Of a stretch of DNA of 64,000 nucleotides, positions 9,786 through 18,567 are shown piece by piece; within the stretch, counting starts at the first letter, position 1; each line of letters starts with the position of its first letter. Both the position numbers and the translations under genes were made by a program. The notes below the pieces were generated by a model, which was not told the origin of the DNA, searched no databases, and worked only from the letters and a program-made list of their open reading frames with translations. The stretch is taken from positions 124,001-188,000 of the forward strand of contig NZ_SUNB01000002.1 of NCBI RefSeq assembly GCF_007570825.1, read 5' to 3'. Source of the DNA: Pleionea sediminis. GTDB lineage: Bacteria; Pseudomonadota; Gammaproteobacteria; Enterobacterales; Kangiellaceae.

Positions 9786-11795
9786 ATGAGCCGAAAAATT
9801 TTAGTCACGGCAGCCTTGCCCTACGCCAATGGGCCGATCCATATTGGCCATATGCTTGAGCATATTCAAACGGATATCTGGACGCGCTTTCAAAAACTAC
9901 GCGGTCATCAATGTATCAGCGTCTGCGCCGATGATACGCATGGCACCCCAATTATGTTGCGCGCTCAAAAAGAAGGCATCTCGCCGGAAGAGCTTATCCA
10001 GAAAACACACGCAGAACACAAGAAAGATTTTGAAGATTTTTTAGTGGCTTATGACAATTACCACACCACACACTCTGCGGAAAATAAAGAACTCAGCGAG
10101 TTTATTTATAACCAGTTAGACAACAAAAATTTGATTGCTAAACGAACCATTTCGCAGTTGTTTGATCCCGAAAAAGAAATGTTCTTACCTGATCGATTTG
10201 TTAAAGGCGAATGCCCCAATTGCGGTGCGGAAGATCAATACGGTGACAATTGCGATGTTTGTAGCGCCACTTATTCTCCGACGGAACTTAAAAATCCAAA
10301 ATCGGCAGTGTCTGGAGCAACACCAGTACTGAAAGATTCAGAACACTTCTTCTTTAAACTGCCCGAATTTGGCAACATGCTTAAAGAGTGGACTCGGAAA
10401 GACCACGTACAAGATCAAATCGCGAACAAACTGGATGAATGGTTCGACGCCGGTCTCGAGGAATGGGACATATCACGAGACGCGCCTTATTTTGGTTTCG
10501 AGATTCCTGGTGCTCCCGGCAAATATTTTTACGTTTGGGTCGATGCGCCGATTGGCTACATGGCCAGTTTCAAAAATCTGTGTGAAAAAACTGCAGGGCT
10601 CGACTTCGATGAATATTGGCAGGCTGGTAGCGAAGCTGAAGTTCATCATTTCATTGGTAAAGATATCGTTTATTTCCACACTTTGTTTTGGCCTGCAATG
10701 CTCGAAGGAGCAGGTTTCCGGAAACCAACCAAAGTCCATGCCCATGGCTTTTTGATGGTTAATGGCACGAAAATGTCCAAATCGAAAGGAACCTTTATTA
10801 AAGCCAATACTTTTATTAAGCACTTAAATCCTGAGTATCTTCGCTATTACTTTATGGCAAAGTTGACCAATCGTGTTGATGACCTTGATTTAAACTTCGA
10901 AGATTTTGTCGCACGCGTTAATTCAGATTTAGTCAATAAATACATTAATATTGCGAGCCGAACGGCAAACTTCATAAGCAAAAAATTTGATGGTAAGTTA
11001 GCAAGCGGTATTGCTGACCACGCACTCATTAAAGAATTTGAAAGCGCGGCAGATACCATTGCGGAATTCTACGAAAACAAAGAATTTAGCAAAGCCGTTC
11101 GAGAAATCATGGCGCTGGCTGGCAAAGCAAATCAATACGTTGATAATGAAGAGCCTTGGGTCAAAATTAAAGATGATGCAACAGCGGGTGAAGTTCATAC
11201 CACCAGTACCGTTGCGCTTAATTTATTCCGTATTTTAACTATTTACTTAAAACCAGTTATCCCAGCAATCGCTGAGAGTGTTGAAGCCTTTTTTAATGTC
11301 GAGGCTTTAACTTGGAATGACATAAATAGGCCGCTCGAAGATCATGTCATAAACCGCTTTAAACCTATGATCAAACGCGTTGAACAGAAGCAAATTGATA
11401 CCATGATTGAAGAATCGAAAGAAGACACAGCACAAGAAAATCAACCGCAACTTGCGGATCCTCTCAAAGACACCATTGAATTCGGTGATTTTGACAAAAT
11501 TGACTTAAGAATTGCCAAAATTGTGACAGCGGAACACGTCGAAGGTGCCGATAAGCTATTACGATTGGAACTCGATTTAGGCGGAGTCGTCAAACAAGTG
11601 TTTGCCGGTATTAAATCGGCCTATCAACCCAAAGATCTGGTTGGCAAACTTACCGTTATGGTTGCCAATTTGGCACCTCGAAAAATGCGCTTCGGAATGT
11701 CGGAAGGCATGGTATTGGCAGCAGGACCAGGCGGAAAAGATTTGTGGATTTTAAATCCAGATGACGGTGCACAGCCCGGCATGCGAGTGAAATAA
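9786..11795 (+). CDS. metG: Methionyl-tRNA synthetase
   Basis: A 669-residue class I synthetase. [16 protein letters not shown] holds the HIGH signature, the zinc-binding insertion has two CxxC pairs (CPNCG ... CDVC) at about residues 143-158, and KMSKSKGTF is the KMSKS loop. The C-terminal ~110 residues ([25 protein letters not shown]) form the EMAP-II/Trbp111-like tRNA-binding and dimerisation domain, so it is the long dimeric form as in E. coli (677 residues). AGG precedes the ATG by 8 bases. A small membrane-protein gene follows after 17 bases and is probably cotranscribed. Confidence 0.97.
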   Translation: MSRKILVTAALPYANGPIHIGHMLEHIQTDIWTRFQKLRGHQCISVCADDTHGTPIMLRAQKEGISPEELIQKTHAEHKKDFEDFLVAYDNYHTTHSAENKELSEFIYNQLDNKNLIAKRTISQLFDPEKEMFLPDRFVKGECPNCGAEDQYGDNCDVCSATYSPTELKNPKSAVSGATPVLKDSEHFFFKLPEFGNMLKEWTRKDHVQDQIANKLDEWFDAGLEEWDISRDAPYFGFEIPGAPGKYFYVWVDAPIGYMASFKNLCEKTAGLDFDEYWQAGSEAEVHHFIGKDIVYFHTLFWPAMLEGAGFRKPTKVHAHGFLMVNGTKMSKSKGTFIKANTFIKHLNPEYLRYYFMAKLTNRVDDLDLNFEDFVARVNSDLVNKYINIASRTANFISKKFDGKLASGIADHALIKEFESAADTIAEFYENKEFSKAVREIMALAGKANQYVDNEEPWVKIKDDATAGEVHTTSTVALNLFRILTIYLKPVIPAIAESVEAFFNVEALTWNDINRPLEDHVINRFKPMIKRVEQKQIDTMIEESKEDTAQENQPQLADPLKDTIEFGDFDKIDLRIAKIVTAEHVEGADKLLRLELDLGGVVKQVFAGIKSAYQPKDLVGKLTVMVANLAPRKMRFGMSEGMVLAAGPGGKDLWILNPDDGAQPGMRVK

Positions 11796-11812
11796 CAAAC
11801 AAGGTAATTAGC

Positions 11813-12211
11813 ATGATTCTATCAGCGCAACCATTTGCAATGTACCACGCCACTTGGTGGGCCTACGTGGGTTGTGGGATCATTTTCCTGTTAATGGTGT
11901 GGTGGAAGGTTCGTAAATGGAACTTTTATGGGCAATGGACTCTCTTGTCTTTCTTTGCGGCAGGCGCCTTTAGTTTTTCTCAGGTGCCTGATGCGACAAC
12001 CTATGCTCCAGCAGCCATCGCCCTCATTCTCGAACTTGAAAACGAGGGGCCAGAAGGTGAAATTGCCATGTTAACTTTACTCTTTTTAGTTTGGCTCATA
12101 ATTTGGTTGTTGGGAGTTTCAGCCAAGTTTGGCTGGGCGTACTACCAAGAGCGTAACCAATCAAAACTTAACCCGGAAAACAGTACTGAGCGCCAAGAGC
12201 CCCAAGCATAG
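11813..12211 (+). CDS. Small inner-membrane protein, unknown function
   Basis: A 132-residue protein with three predicted membrane helices (about residues 13-31, 38-57 and 81-107) and a short charged C-terminal tail. AAGG lies 8 bases before the ATG, and it starts 17 bases after metG, so it is likely read from the metG promoter. The terminator at 12238 ends the pair. I do not recognise a family. Its position directly before rsxA does not by itself imply a role in the Rsx complex, because a terminator separates them. Confidence 0.7.
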   Translation: MILSAQPFAMYHATWWAYVGCGIIFLLMVWWKVRKWNFYGQWTLLSFFAAGAFSFSQVPDATTYAPAAIALILELENEGPEGEIAMLTLLFLVWLIIWLLGVSAKFGWAYYQERNQSKLNPENSTERQEPQA

Positions 12212-12237
12212 TGGGTTTAATCAAGCGATTATCAGTG

Positions 12238-12267
12238 AAAGCCTCATTTTGAATGAGGCTTTGCTTT
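12238..12267 (+). terminator. Terminator of the metG unit
   Basis: Stem AAAGCCTCATT (12238-12248) / AATGAGGCTTT (12252-12262), loop TTG, followed by GCTTTG. The T-tract is short, but the hairpin is strong. Confidence 0.7.
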
Positions 12268-12359
12268 GACAAAAACGCGCAATATTGCGGTTCACGGTAT
12301 TCGTACAATCCAAATTATTATAAAATAATCAAACGATTAGCCTCGATTCGAGTAAACGA

Positions 12360-12941
12360 GTGACTGAATATTTTTTACTGCTAGTCAGTACGGTACTGGT
12401 CAACAACTTTGTTTTGGTCAAATTCCTTGGCTTGTGCCCTTTTATGGGGGTATCAAGCAAGGTGGATACGGCCATAGGCATGTCATTTGCGACCACTTTT
12501 GTACTCACCCTGGCGTCGGCTTGCAGTTACCTGGTTGATACCTTTTTATTGGCACCGCTTGATCTGCAATATCTGAGAACACTCTCGTTTATTTTAGTGA
12601 TTGCTGTTGTGGTTCAGTTTACAGAAATGGTCATTCATAAAACCAGTCCGGTATTGTATCGACTGTTAGGAATCTTTTTGCCGTTAATTACTACTAACTG
12701 CGCCGTTTTGGGTGTGGCGTTACTCAATGTTAACGAGCAACACAGTTTTGTAGAGTCCATCGTTTATGGTTTTGGTGCTGCGGCTGGATTTTCTCTGGTA
12801 CTGATTTTATTTTCGTCGATGCGTGAACGCATCAATGTAGCTGATGTGCCCGAGCCATTCAAAGGACCAGCCATAGCCATGATCACCGCAGGCTTGATGT
12901 CTTTGGCCTTTATGGGTTTTGCAGGTTTGGTGAAGTTGTAA
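12360..12941 (+). CDS. rsxA: Electron transport complex subunit RsxA (RnfA)
   Basis: A 193-residue integral membrane protein beginning with GTG (GTGACTGAATA). [18 protein letters not shown] near the N-terminus and [14 protein letters not shown] carry the two conserved Cys that ligate the membrane-embedded cluster shared with RsxE. Six membrane helices are expected. It is the first gene of the rsxABCDGE operon; its stop overlaps the rsxB start by one base (TAATG). The complex moves electrons between a ferredoxin-level donor and NAD(H) with ion transport, and in E. coli it keeps SoxR reduced. Confidence 0.96.
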   Translation: MTEYFLLLVSTVLVNNFVLVKFLGLCPFMGVSSKVDTAIGMSFATTFVLTLASACSYLVDTFLLAPLDLQYLRTLSFILVIAVVVQFTEMVIHKTSPVLYRLLGIFLPLITTNCAVLGVALLNVNEQHSFVESIVYGFGAAAGFSLVLILFSSMRERINVADVPEPFKGPAIAMITAGLMSLAFMGFAGLVKL

Positions 12942-13519
12942 TGAGTAGTATCACCGCCGTTATCTTACTCGTTTTACTCGCCGCCATTTTTGGAGGCTTG
13001 CTTGGCTATGCCGCCATTCGCTTTAAAGTCGAGTCAGACCCAATTGTTGACCAAATTGATGATATTCTGCCGCAAACTCAATGCGGACAATGCGGCTATC
13101 CAGGATGCCGCCCTTACGCTGAAGCCATAGCAAACGGTGACGAAATCAATAAATGCCCACCGGGAGGCGAAGCCGGAGTCAAAGCTCTCGCCGATTTACT
13201 CGGTAGAGAAGTCACCGCACTCGAAAACGCAGAAGAAAGTGATACGCCGACGGTAGCTTACATTCGTGAAGACGAGTGCATAGGTTGCACTAAATGCATT
13301 CAAGCCTGTCCCGTCGACGCTATAGTTGGTGCGCCCAAACTGATGCACACCGTCATTATCGAAGAATGCACGGGTTGTGATTTATGCGTTGCCCCCTGCC
13401 CCGTTGATTGCATTGATATGTTGCCATTAGAACGAGACATTCGCGATTGGCAATGGCCCAATCCCAAATCAATTCCGGTCAATCGCGATCAATTGATTCC
13501 AGTGAAAGAGGTGTCTTGA
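12941..13519 (+). CDS. rsxB: Electron transport complex subunit RsxB (RnfB), polyferredoxin
   Basis: A 192-residue protein: an N-terminal membrane anchor (residues 5-25), then the Fe-S domain CGQCGYPGC...CPPGG (one [4Fe-4S]), then two ferredoxin motifs [12 protein letters not shown] and [12 protein letters not shown]. Its end [18 protein letters not shown] is typical for gammaproteobacterial RsxB. It relays electrons between RsxC-side and membrane clusters. It starts within the rsxA stop and its TGA overlaps the rsxC ATG. Confidence 0.96.
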   Translation: MSSITAVILLVLLAAIFGGLLGYAAIRFKVESDPIVDQIDDILPQTQCGQCGYPGCRPYAEAIANGDEINKCPPGGEAGVKALADLLGREVTALENAEESDTPTVAYIREDECIGCTKCIQACPVDAIVGAPKLMHTVIIEECTGCDLCVAPCPVDCIDMLPLERDIRDWQWPNPKSIPVNRDQLIPVKEVS

Positions 13520-15090
13520 TGAGTCCCGATAATCAAAACACCATCGCCTATACGACAACCTACAAATTTCACGGTGGCATACATCCAGAAGAACATAAGA
13601 CATTATCGAATCAAACACCGATCATTGATTTGCCCGCACCGCCAATTGTCGTTCTACCATTAAACCAACACAGTGGAGCGCAGTCGCTCCCTTGCGTTGC
13701 CGTTGGCGACTCTGTGGTTACAGGACAAAAAATTGCTGAGGCTAAAGGCAATCGATCCGCCCACGTGCATGCCTCGGCTTCTGGAACCGTCGTTGCGATT
13801 GAAAACAGAGTTATCGCCCACCCTTCGGGACAATCGGACTTATGCATCGTTATTGAAACTCAAGATAACAATAAGCAACATTTTCTGCCTCCGATAAACA
13901 ATCCGTTTACGACATCAAAACAAAGCCTGCTCGATCGTATTTTTGAATCCGGTATTGTGGGACTTGGCGGCGCGGCCTTTCCCAGCCATATAAAATTGAT
14001 GCCTGATGTGGATCGATTAATTATTAACGCTGCCGAATGTGAGCCTTACATCACCTGTGACGATCGATTGATGCAAGATGAAGCACCACAATTGATTCAG
14101 GCGTTTGAGTTGCTGCGTCACATTGTGTCTGCCAAAGAATGCATTATCGGTATTGAAGACAATAAGCCAGAAGCCATAGCACAGCTAACCTCAGCGATCG
14201 AAACCTCTGGTTTAACAACCATCAATATTTGTATCGTGCCAACAAAATATCCGTCTGGCGGCGAAAAGCAATTAATCGAGCTGATTACCGGTCAACAAGT
14301 TCCAAAAGGACAACTTACAACTTCCCTTGGCCTTGTAATGCACAACGTTGCCACAGCGTTTGCCATATTCGAAGCAGTGACTCTCGGTAAACCGCTTATT
14401 GATCGAGTAACAACCGTGACTGGTCTTGGCTGTGAACGAAGAGGCAACTATCGCATTCGTCTGGGCACACCACTCCAGTGGATTCTAGAACAACTTGGCG
14501 TTCCTGCAGAACAAAAATTCACAACCATTATGGGCGGTCCGATGATGGGATTCAAGGTTCCTAACACAGCAGCATCGGTTGTTAAGTCAACCAATTGTTT
14601 AATTGTGGCAGAGCCCGACGAGTTGAATGAGCCAAGTACCGCACTGCCTTGCATTCGTTGCGGTGAATGTGCCGACGTCTGCCCGGCGAATTTATTACCG
14701 CAACAACTTTATTGGTTTGCACGCAGTGATGAATTTGAAAAAGCAGAAAATTATAACTTGTTTGATTGCATCGAATGCGGTGCCTGCGCTTATGTCTGCC
14801 CGAGTGAAATTCCTTTAGTTCATTACTATCGCTACGCAAAAAATGAAATTGTGTTACGTGCCAAGGAAAAACAACAAGCAGCGAAAGCACGCGAGCGTTT
14901 TGAGTTTCGTGAGTTTCGGTTAAAGCGAGAAAAAGCAGAACGCGCCGAAAAACATCGTAAAGCCGCCGAGGCACGAAAAAAAGCGGCAGAAGCCAAAGGC
15001 CAAACGAATGAAAAAAAAGCAACGATAGCCGAAGCGGTTGCACGAGCTAAAGCCAGAAAACAAAAAAAGCAGGACGATCAAAGTTCATGA
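13519..15090 (+). CDS. rsxC: Electron transport complex subunit RsxC (RnfC)
   Basis: Starting at the ATG that overlaps the rsxB stop (TGATG), the protein has 523 residues; an in-frame start 72 bases upstream lies inside rsxB and is rejected. YKFHGGIHPEEHK is the usual N-terminus. The NADH/FMN domain contains GIVGLGGAAFPSHIK and NAAECEPYITCDDRLM; two [4Fe-4S] ferredoxin motifs CIRCGECADVCP and CIECGACAYVCP sit at about residues 377 and 416. The last ~80 residues are a charged Lys/Glu/Ala coiled coil, shorter than the long Ala-rich tail of E. coli RsxC. It is the NADH-side subunit. Confidence 0.96.
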   Translation: MSPDNQNTIAYTTTYKFHGGIHPEEHKTLSNQTPIIDLPAPPIVVLPLNQHSGAQSLPCVAVGDSVVTGQKIAEAKGNRSAHVHASASGTVVAIENRVIAHPSGQSDLCIVIETQDNNKQHFLPPINNPFTTSKQSLLDRIFESGIVGLGGAAFPSHIKLMPDVDRLIINAAECEPYITCDDRLMQDEAPQLIQAFELLRHIVSAKECIIGIEDNKPEAIAQLTSAIETSGLTTINICIVPTKYPSGGEKQLIELITGQQVPKGQLTTSLGLVMHNVATAFAIFEAVTLGKPLIDRVTTVTGLGCERRGNYRIRLGTPLQWILEQLGVPAEQKFTTIMGGPMMGFKVPNTAASVVKSTNCLIVAEPDELNEPSTALPCIRCGECADVCPANLLPQQLYWFARSDEFEKAENYNLFDCIECGACAYVCPSEIPLVHYYRYAKNEIVLRAKEKQQAAKARERFEFREFRLKREKAERAEKHRKAAEARKKAAEAKGQTNEKKATIAEAVARAKARKQKKQDDQSS

Positions 15091-16139
15091 TGTTGAGCTC
15101 ATCACCTTATAAAAAATCATCGCACTCTGTTTCTCAACTGATGCAGCTGGTTATCTTTGCCACTATACCAGGTGCGATTGCTCTGTTTTACTTTTTTGGT
15201 TGGGGTGTGTGGTTTAATTTAATCGTTTGCTGCTCGGTCGCTTACGCTAGTGAATGGCTTATCGTGAAATTACGCAATCGTGATCCGAAAAAGGTTTTAT
15301 CCGATTACAGTGCTTTATTAACTGCCGTATTATTAGCCTTAGCGTTACCGCCCTTAGCGCCTTGGTGGGTAGCCACCATAGGTACACTATTCGCCATTGT
15401 CTTCGCTAAACATTTATACGGGGGTCTAGGATACAATCCTTTTAATCCAGCAATGACAGGCTATGTTTTGCTGTTAATATCATTTCCAATGGCCATGACT
15501 ACCTGGCTACCGCCACAATCGATTGCAGCACAGGCTCCGGATTTTATTAGTAGTCTGCAATTGTTTTTCAGCGGTAGTGACAGCCAAGGAAATACTCTAA
15601 ATTATTACACATTGAATGCGGATGGTTTCACCATGGCCACTCCGTTGGACGAAATAAAAACCAGTTTCAGTATGGGTTATGTTTTCGATGAAATAAAAAA
15701 CAAACCTATTTTTGGCGATTGGCAAAATGTTGGCTGGCAATGGGTCAATTTAGCTTTTCTTGCTGGCGGTTTATTTTTAATCGTTAAAAAAGCTATTTCC
15801 TGGCACATTCCGGTGAGCTTTCTTGCTGCCATATACATTACCAGTTTTCTTGCTCACGGTTATGATCCCCAACTCAATCCTGCTCCCATGATTCACTTAC
15901 TCAGCGGCGCTACCATGCTAGGTGCTTTTTTCATTGCAACGGATCCTGTTTCAGCAACCACAACAAACAAAGGAAGAATTATCTTCGGCGCCGCTATCGG
16001 ATTTATTGTTGTGATGATTCGCAACTATGGTGGCTATCCAGACGCTATTGCATTTGCTGTTCTCATAATGAATATGGCTGCACCATTAATCGATCACTAT
16101 ACACAGCCAAAGGTTTACGGCTCGCAGGAGCTTAAATAA
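15087..16139 (+). CDS. rsxD: Electron transport complex subunit RsxD (RnfD)
   Basis: A 350-residue membrane protein of the NQR2/RnfD family, overlapping the rsxC end by four bases (an alternative ATG is at 15090). SDYSALLTAVLLALALPPLAPWW and FGGLGYNPFNPAM-type sequence (GGLGYNPFNPAMTGY) are family signatures. The covalent FMN attachment Thr is in HLLSGATMLGAFFIATDPVSATT. It functions with RsxG in electron and ion movement at the inner membrane. It joins rsxG with a one-base overlap (TAATG). Confidence 0.96.
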   Translation: MMLSSSPYKKSSHSVSQLMQLVIFATIPGAIALFYFFGWGVWFNLIVCCSVAYASEWLIVKLRNRDPKKVLSDYSALLTAVLLALALPPLAPWWVATIGTLFAIVFAKHLYGGLGYNPFNPAMTGYVLLLISFPMAMTTWLPPQSIAAQAPDFISSLQLFFSGSDSQGNTLNYYTLNADGFTMATPLDEIKTSFSMGYVFDEIKNKPIFGDWQNVGWQWVNLAFLAGGLFLIVKKAISWHIPVSFLAAIYITSFLAHGYDPQLNPAPMIHLLSGATMLGAFFIATDPVSATTTNKGRIIFGAAIGFIVVMIRNYGGYPDAIAFAVLIMNMAAPLIDHYTQPKVYGSQELK

Positions 16140-16783
16140 TGCTGTTTCGGTCCATCTACAAAAGCACGTTTGAACTTGGCGCATTTGCACTGTTATCCAT
16201 CGGACTCATAGCATTATTTCATTGGATGACTAAAGATAAAATAGAAGCAGAAATGCAAGCTAAATTAGCACGCACTTTAGGAGAATTAGTGTCTCCTTCC
16301 GAATACGATAATGATGTGTACCATGATTGTATTGTATTCGACTCGAAAGGTTTACTACACGCCAGTGAACCAACCCGGTTTTATCGAATGACCAAAAATA
16401 ATAAACCGGTTGCGGCAATTTTTACCGTAACAACTCCTAAAGGATACAATGGCGATATCCAATTAATAATGGGTATTTATGCGAATCAAAAAATTGCTGG
16501 TGTGCGTACGATTCAACATAATGAAACACCCGGCCTAGGCGACAAAATCGATCTCGAAAAAAGCAACTGGATCACCCAATTTACTGGTTTGTCTTTAGAT
16601 AATACTCCTGAAGACCAGTGGAAAGTCAAAAAAGATGGTGGTCAGTTCGACGCGTTCACAGGCGCAACAATAACGCCGCGCGCTGTTTTAAATGCCATTA
16701 AAAATGGACTAGAATTTTTTAAACAGCATCAGAATGAGCTGTTTAACAAGCCCAATAAATGCGGAGCAATCGATGAGCACTAA
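16139..16783 (+). CDS. rsxG: Electron transport complex subunit RsxG (RnfG)
   Basis: A 214-residue protein: one N-terminal membrane helix (about residues 10-30) and a periplasmic FMN-binding domain. The flavin attachment motif is [13 protein letters not shown], with the second Thr of GAT-x-T as the covalent FMN site in the family. [36 protein letters not shown] is the conserved domain core. The stop overlaps the first codons of rsxE. Confidence 0.95.
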   Translation: MLFRSIYKSTFELGAFALLSIGLIALFHWMTKDKIEAEMQAKLARTLGELVSPSEYDNDVYHDCIVFDSKGLLHASEPTRFYRMTKNNKPVAAIFTVTTPKGYNGDIQLIMGIYANQKIAGVRTIQHNETPGLGDKIDLEKSNWITQFTGLSLDNTPEDQWKVKKDGGQFDAFTGATITPRAVLNAIKNGLEFFKQHQNELFNKPNKCGAIDEH

Positions 16784-17468
16784 TGCCAATTACTCCACCA
16801 TTGCTATCGATGGACTTTGGAAAAATAATCCCGCCTTAGTCCAATTGCTAGGACTTTGCCCGTTACTGGCCGTTAGTAATACACTGATTAACGGATTAGG
16901 TTTAGGAATAGCAACCACGATGGTTCTGGTCGGCTCCAATATTTCAGTGTCGTTTGTCCGCCACTGGATCCCAAAAGAAATTCGAATACCCGTCTTTGTC
17001 ATGATGATTGCATCTTTCGTGACAAACACTCAATTATTAATGAATGCTTTTACTTACGAACTCTATTTGGTTCTTGGAATCTTTATCCCACTCATTGTAA
17101 CCAACTGCACAATTATTGGTCGTGCCGAAGCCTTCGCCTCAAAAAATCCGATTATTCCATCGTTCGTTGATGGTATAACGCAAGGAATCGGCTTTTCCGT
17201 TGTTCTCGTTCTATTGGGAGCGGTAAGAGAGCTCTTAGGCCAAGGCACTTTGTTCTATGGTGCTCATCAGTTACTGGGCGACTGGGCAAAAGTATTGACC
17301 ATTCAAGTCTACGAAGTTGAACAATCATTCTTATTTGCGATATTGCCACCCGGCGCTTTTATCGCTTTAGGACTATTTATCGCACTTAAAAATATGATTG
17401 ATAAGAAATTGGCCGAGCGACAATCCACTGCAAACCTTATCAATTACCAACAATCGACGCCAAAATAA
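16773..17468 (+). CDS. rsxE: Electron transport complex subunit RsxE (RnfE)
   Basis: The best start is the ATG at 16773 ([11 protein letters not shown]), which overlaps the end of rsxG by 11 bases; a longer reading from 16734 would be inside rsxG. The 231-residue membrane protein carries [19 protein letters not shown] and [21 protein letters not shown], the partner Cys motifs to RsxA. It ends the rsx operon. In E. coli nth follows rsxE; here the next gene belongs to the borosin operon 85 bases away. Confidence 0.95.
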   Translation: MSTNANYSTIAIDGLWKNNPALVQLLGLCPLLAVSNTLINGLGLGIATTMVLVGSNISVSFVRHWIPKEIRIPVFVMMIASFVTNTQLLMNAFTYELYLVLGIFIPLIVTNCTIIGRAEAFASKNPIIPSFVDGITQGIGFSVVLVLLGAVRELLGQGTLFYGAHQLLGDWAKVLTIQVYEVEQSFLFAILPPGAFIALGLFIALKNMIDKKLAERQSTANLINYQQSTPK

Positions 17469-17474
17469 CTCTGG

Positions 17475-17510
17475 TTAAACGCGTTAACTCTGGATTTTTA
17501 AACAGAGTTG
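17475..17510 (+). repeat. Repeated AACTCTGG and inverted CAGAGTT between rsxE and the borosin operon
   Basis: AACTCTGG occurs twice, near the rsxE stop (about 17467) and at about 17485, and CAGAGTT follows at 17503-17509, so the second copy can form a 7-bp stem with a 10-base loop (GATTTTTAAA). A near-palindrome GTTAAACGCGTTAAC lies between. There is no T-tract, so it is not a standard terminator; it could be a regulatory site or weak attenuator. Confidence 0.35.
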
Positions 17511-17553
17511 GTGGTAGCATCTTACGAAAGAATAAGAACAGGCTAACACAGGT

Positions 17554-18333
17554 ATGTCTAAAGGCCGTTTAGTGATTGTCGGAACAGGGATGATCACTCC
17601 GAAACACATTACTCAGGAAGCAATCAATCACATCAAAAATGCCGATTGTGTCTTCTACATTACGCCCGACGCCCTCTCAACTGGTTATCTTAAATCTCTT
17701 AATAAAAATTTAATTTCTCTGACCGACTGCTATCAACAAACCACTCATCGCCGAGATGCTTATCAATTAATGGTTGACCGAGTCATGCAGGAAATCGAAA
17801 AAGAATTGAGAGTCGTCGCAATTTTTTACGGCCATCCAGGCGTATTTGTTACGCCTTCTCACGACCTAATGAAACTTTCACAAGAACGCAAAATTGATTG
17901 TCAAATGCTGCCCGGTATTTCAGCTGAAGATTGTCTTTTTTCAGATTTGGGGATTGATCCCGGCTCTGTCGGTTGCCAAAGTTACGAAGCAACGTTTTTC
18001 TTGCTCAATAAACTGGCGATCAATACATCTTCTCCCCTTATTATTTGGCAACTTGGTGTCGTTGGCGATTTGTCATTCAGTACGCAAATAAAACCAGCAT
18101 CCGACGGAATGGCCATGCTACAAAATAAATTAGAACTTTTTTACCCTTCTGATCATTGCGTCACCCTTTACGAAGCCGCGACACTGCCTGGTTTTCGCCA
18201 CAGAGCAGAGTCCGTACCCTTAAGTCAATTATCTGAATTATCAATTAATGATATTTCCACGTTATATATACCAGCAACAACATCGCCCGAGCCTGACAAT
18301 GATTTTGTCAATCAATGGCGGCAATTACAATAA
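17554..18333 (+). CDS. Borosin-type peptide backbone alpha-N-methyltransferase (split, SonM-like)
   Basis: A 259-residue tetrapyrrole-methylase-fold enzyme. The N-terminal SAM-site loop is IVGTGMITPKHIT (residues 8-20). FYGHPGVFVTPSH (91-103) and MLPGISAEDCLFSDLGIDP (118-136) are near-identical to the borosin enzymes (fungal OphMA, Shewanella SonM) and differ from CobA/CbiF/CysG methylases. Tyr60, Arg66, Tyr70 and Tyr92 sit with the spacing of the OphMA catalytic Tyr/Arg/Tyr/Tyr set. It should methylate backbone amides in the C-terminal tail of a peptide supplied in trans. The precursor gene starts 18 bases after its stop. Unlike fungal OphMA, no precursor tail is fused: the protein ends shortly after YIPATTSPEPDND. 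Family assignment is high confidence by motif memory; activity is inferred. Confidence 0.88.
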   Translation: MSKGRLVIVGTGMITPKHITQEAINHIKNADCVFYITPDALSTGYLKSLNKNLISLTDCYQQTTHRRDAYQLMVDRVMQEIEKELRVVAIFYGHPGVFVTPSHDLMKLSQERKIDCQMLPGISAEDCLFSDLGIDPGSVGCQSYEATFFLLNKLAINTSSPLIIWQLGVVGDLSFSTQIKPASDGMAMLQNKLELFYPSDHCVTLYEAATLPGFRHRAESVPLSQLSELSINDISTLYIPATTSPEPDNDFVNQWRQLQ

Positions 18334-18339
18334 CATCAC

Positions 18340-18346
18340 TTGGAGC
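18340..18346 (+). promoter_or_regulatory. Ribosome-binding site that fixes the borosin precursor start
   Basis: TTGGAGC lies here, with GGAG ending 6 bases before the ATG at 18352. A TTG at 18340 is in frame but overlaps this site, so the ATG is the credible start. Confidence 0.7.
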
Positions 18347-18351
18347 ACATC

Positions 18352-18567
18352 ATGTCTAACAACCTGTTAAATATTCTAAATGAGTTAAGCAGCAATCCCG
18401 AGTTAGAAAGTCAATACAAACAAGACCCTGATTCGGTGATGTCAAAATTTGAATTAACCGACGACGAAAAATCATTACTGAAAAATGAAGACACTCAAGG
18501 TATCGAAGCGGCATTACAATTAAGTGGTGATAAGGGTTCGATTCAAAAAATAATCAAACTAACCTAA
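18352..18567 (+). CDS. Borosin precursor peptide (SonA-like leader plus C-terminal core)
   Basis: A 71-residue peptide. Residues 1-58 are predicted helical and match the borosin-binding domain seen in SonA: LLNILNELSSNPELESQY, then YKQDPDSVM (22-30; SonA has YKQNPEAVM from memory), then ELTDDEKSLL, and LSGD at 57-60. After LSGD comes an 11-residue tail, KGSIQKIIKLT, whose Ile/Leu residues are the likely backbone-methylation zone. The gene lies 18 bases after the methyltransferase stop with its own GGAG site, and its TAA overlaps the start of the TPR gene (TAATG). There is no Cys and no signal peptide. It could be misannotated as a Nif11- or LigA-like leader; the adjacent enzyme argues for borosin. 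Confidence 0.85.
   Translation: MSNNLLNILNELSSNPELESQYKQDPDSVMSKFELTDDEKSLLKNEDTQGIEAALQLSGDKGSIQKIIKLT

Noticed and set aside
13447-13518. N-terminal extension of RsxC
   Set aside because: It lies wholly inside rsxB; the ATG overlapping the rsxB stop matches family starts.
17554-18333. Annotation of the methyltransferase as a siroheme/cobalamin (CobA/CbiF) methylase
   Set aside because: The fold is shared, but FYGHPGVFV, SAEDCLF and the Tyr/Arg set are borosin hallmarks, and no corrin or heme gene is nearby.
18340-18567. TTG start giving a 75-residue precursor
   Set aside because: The TTG overlaps the GGAG ribosome site; the ATG at 18352 fits better.
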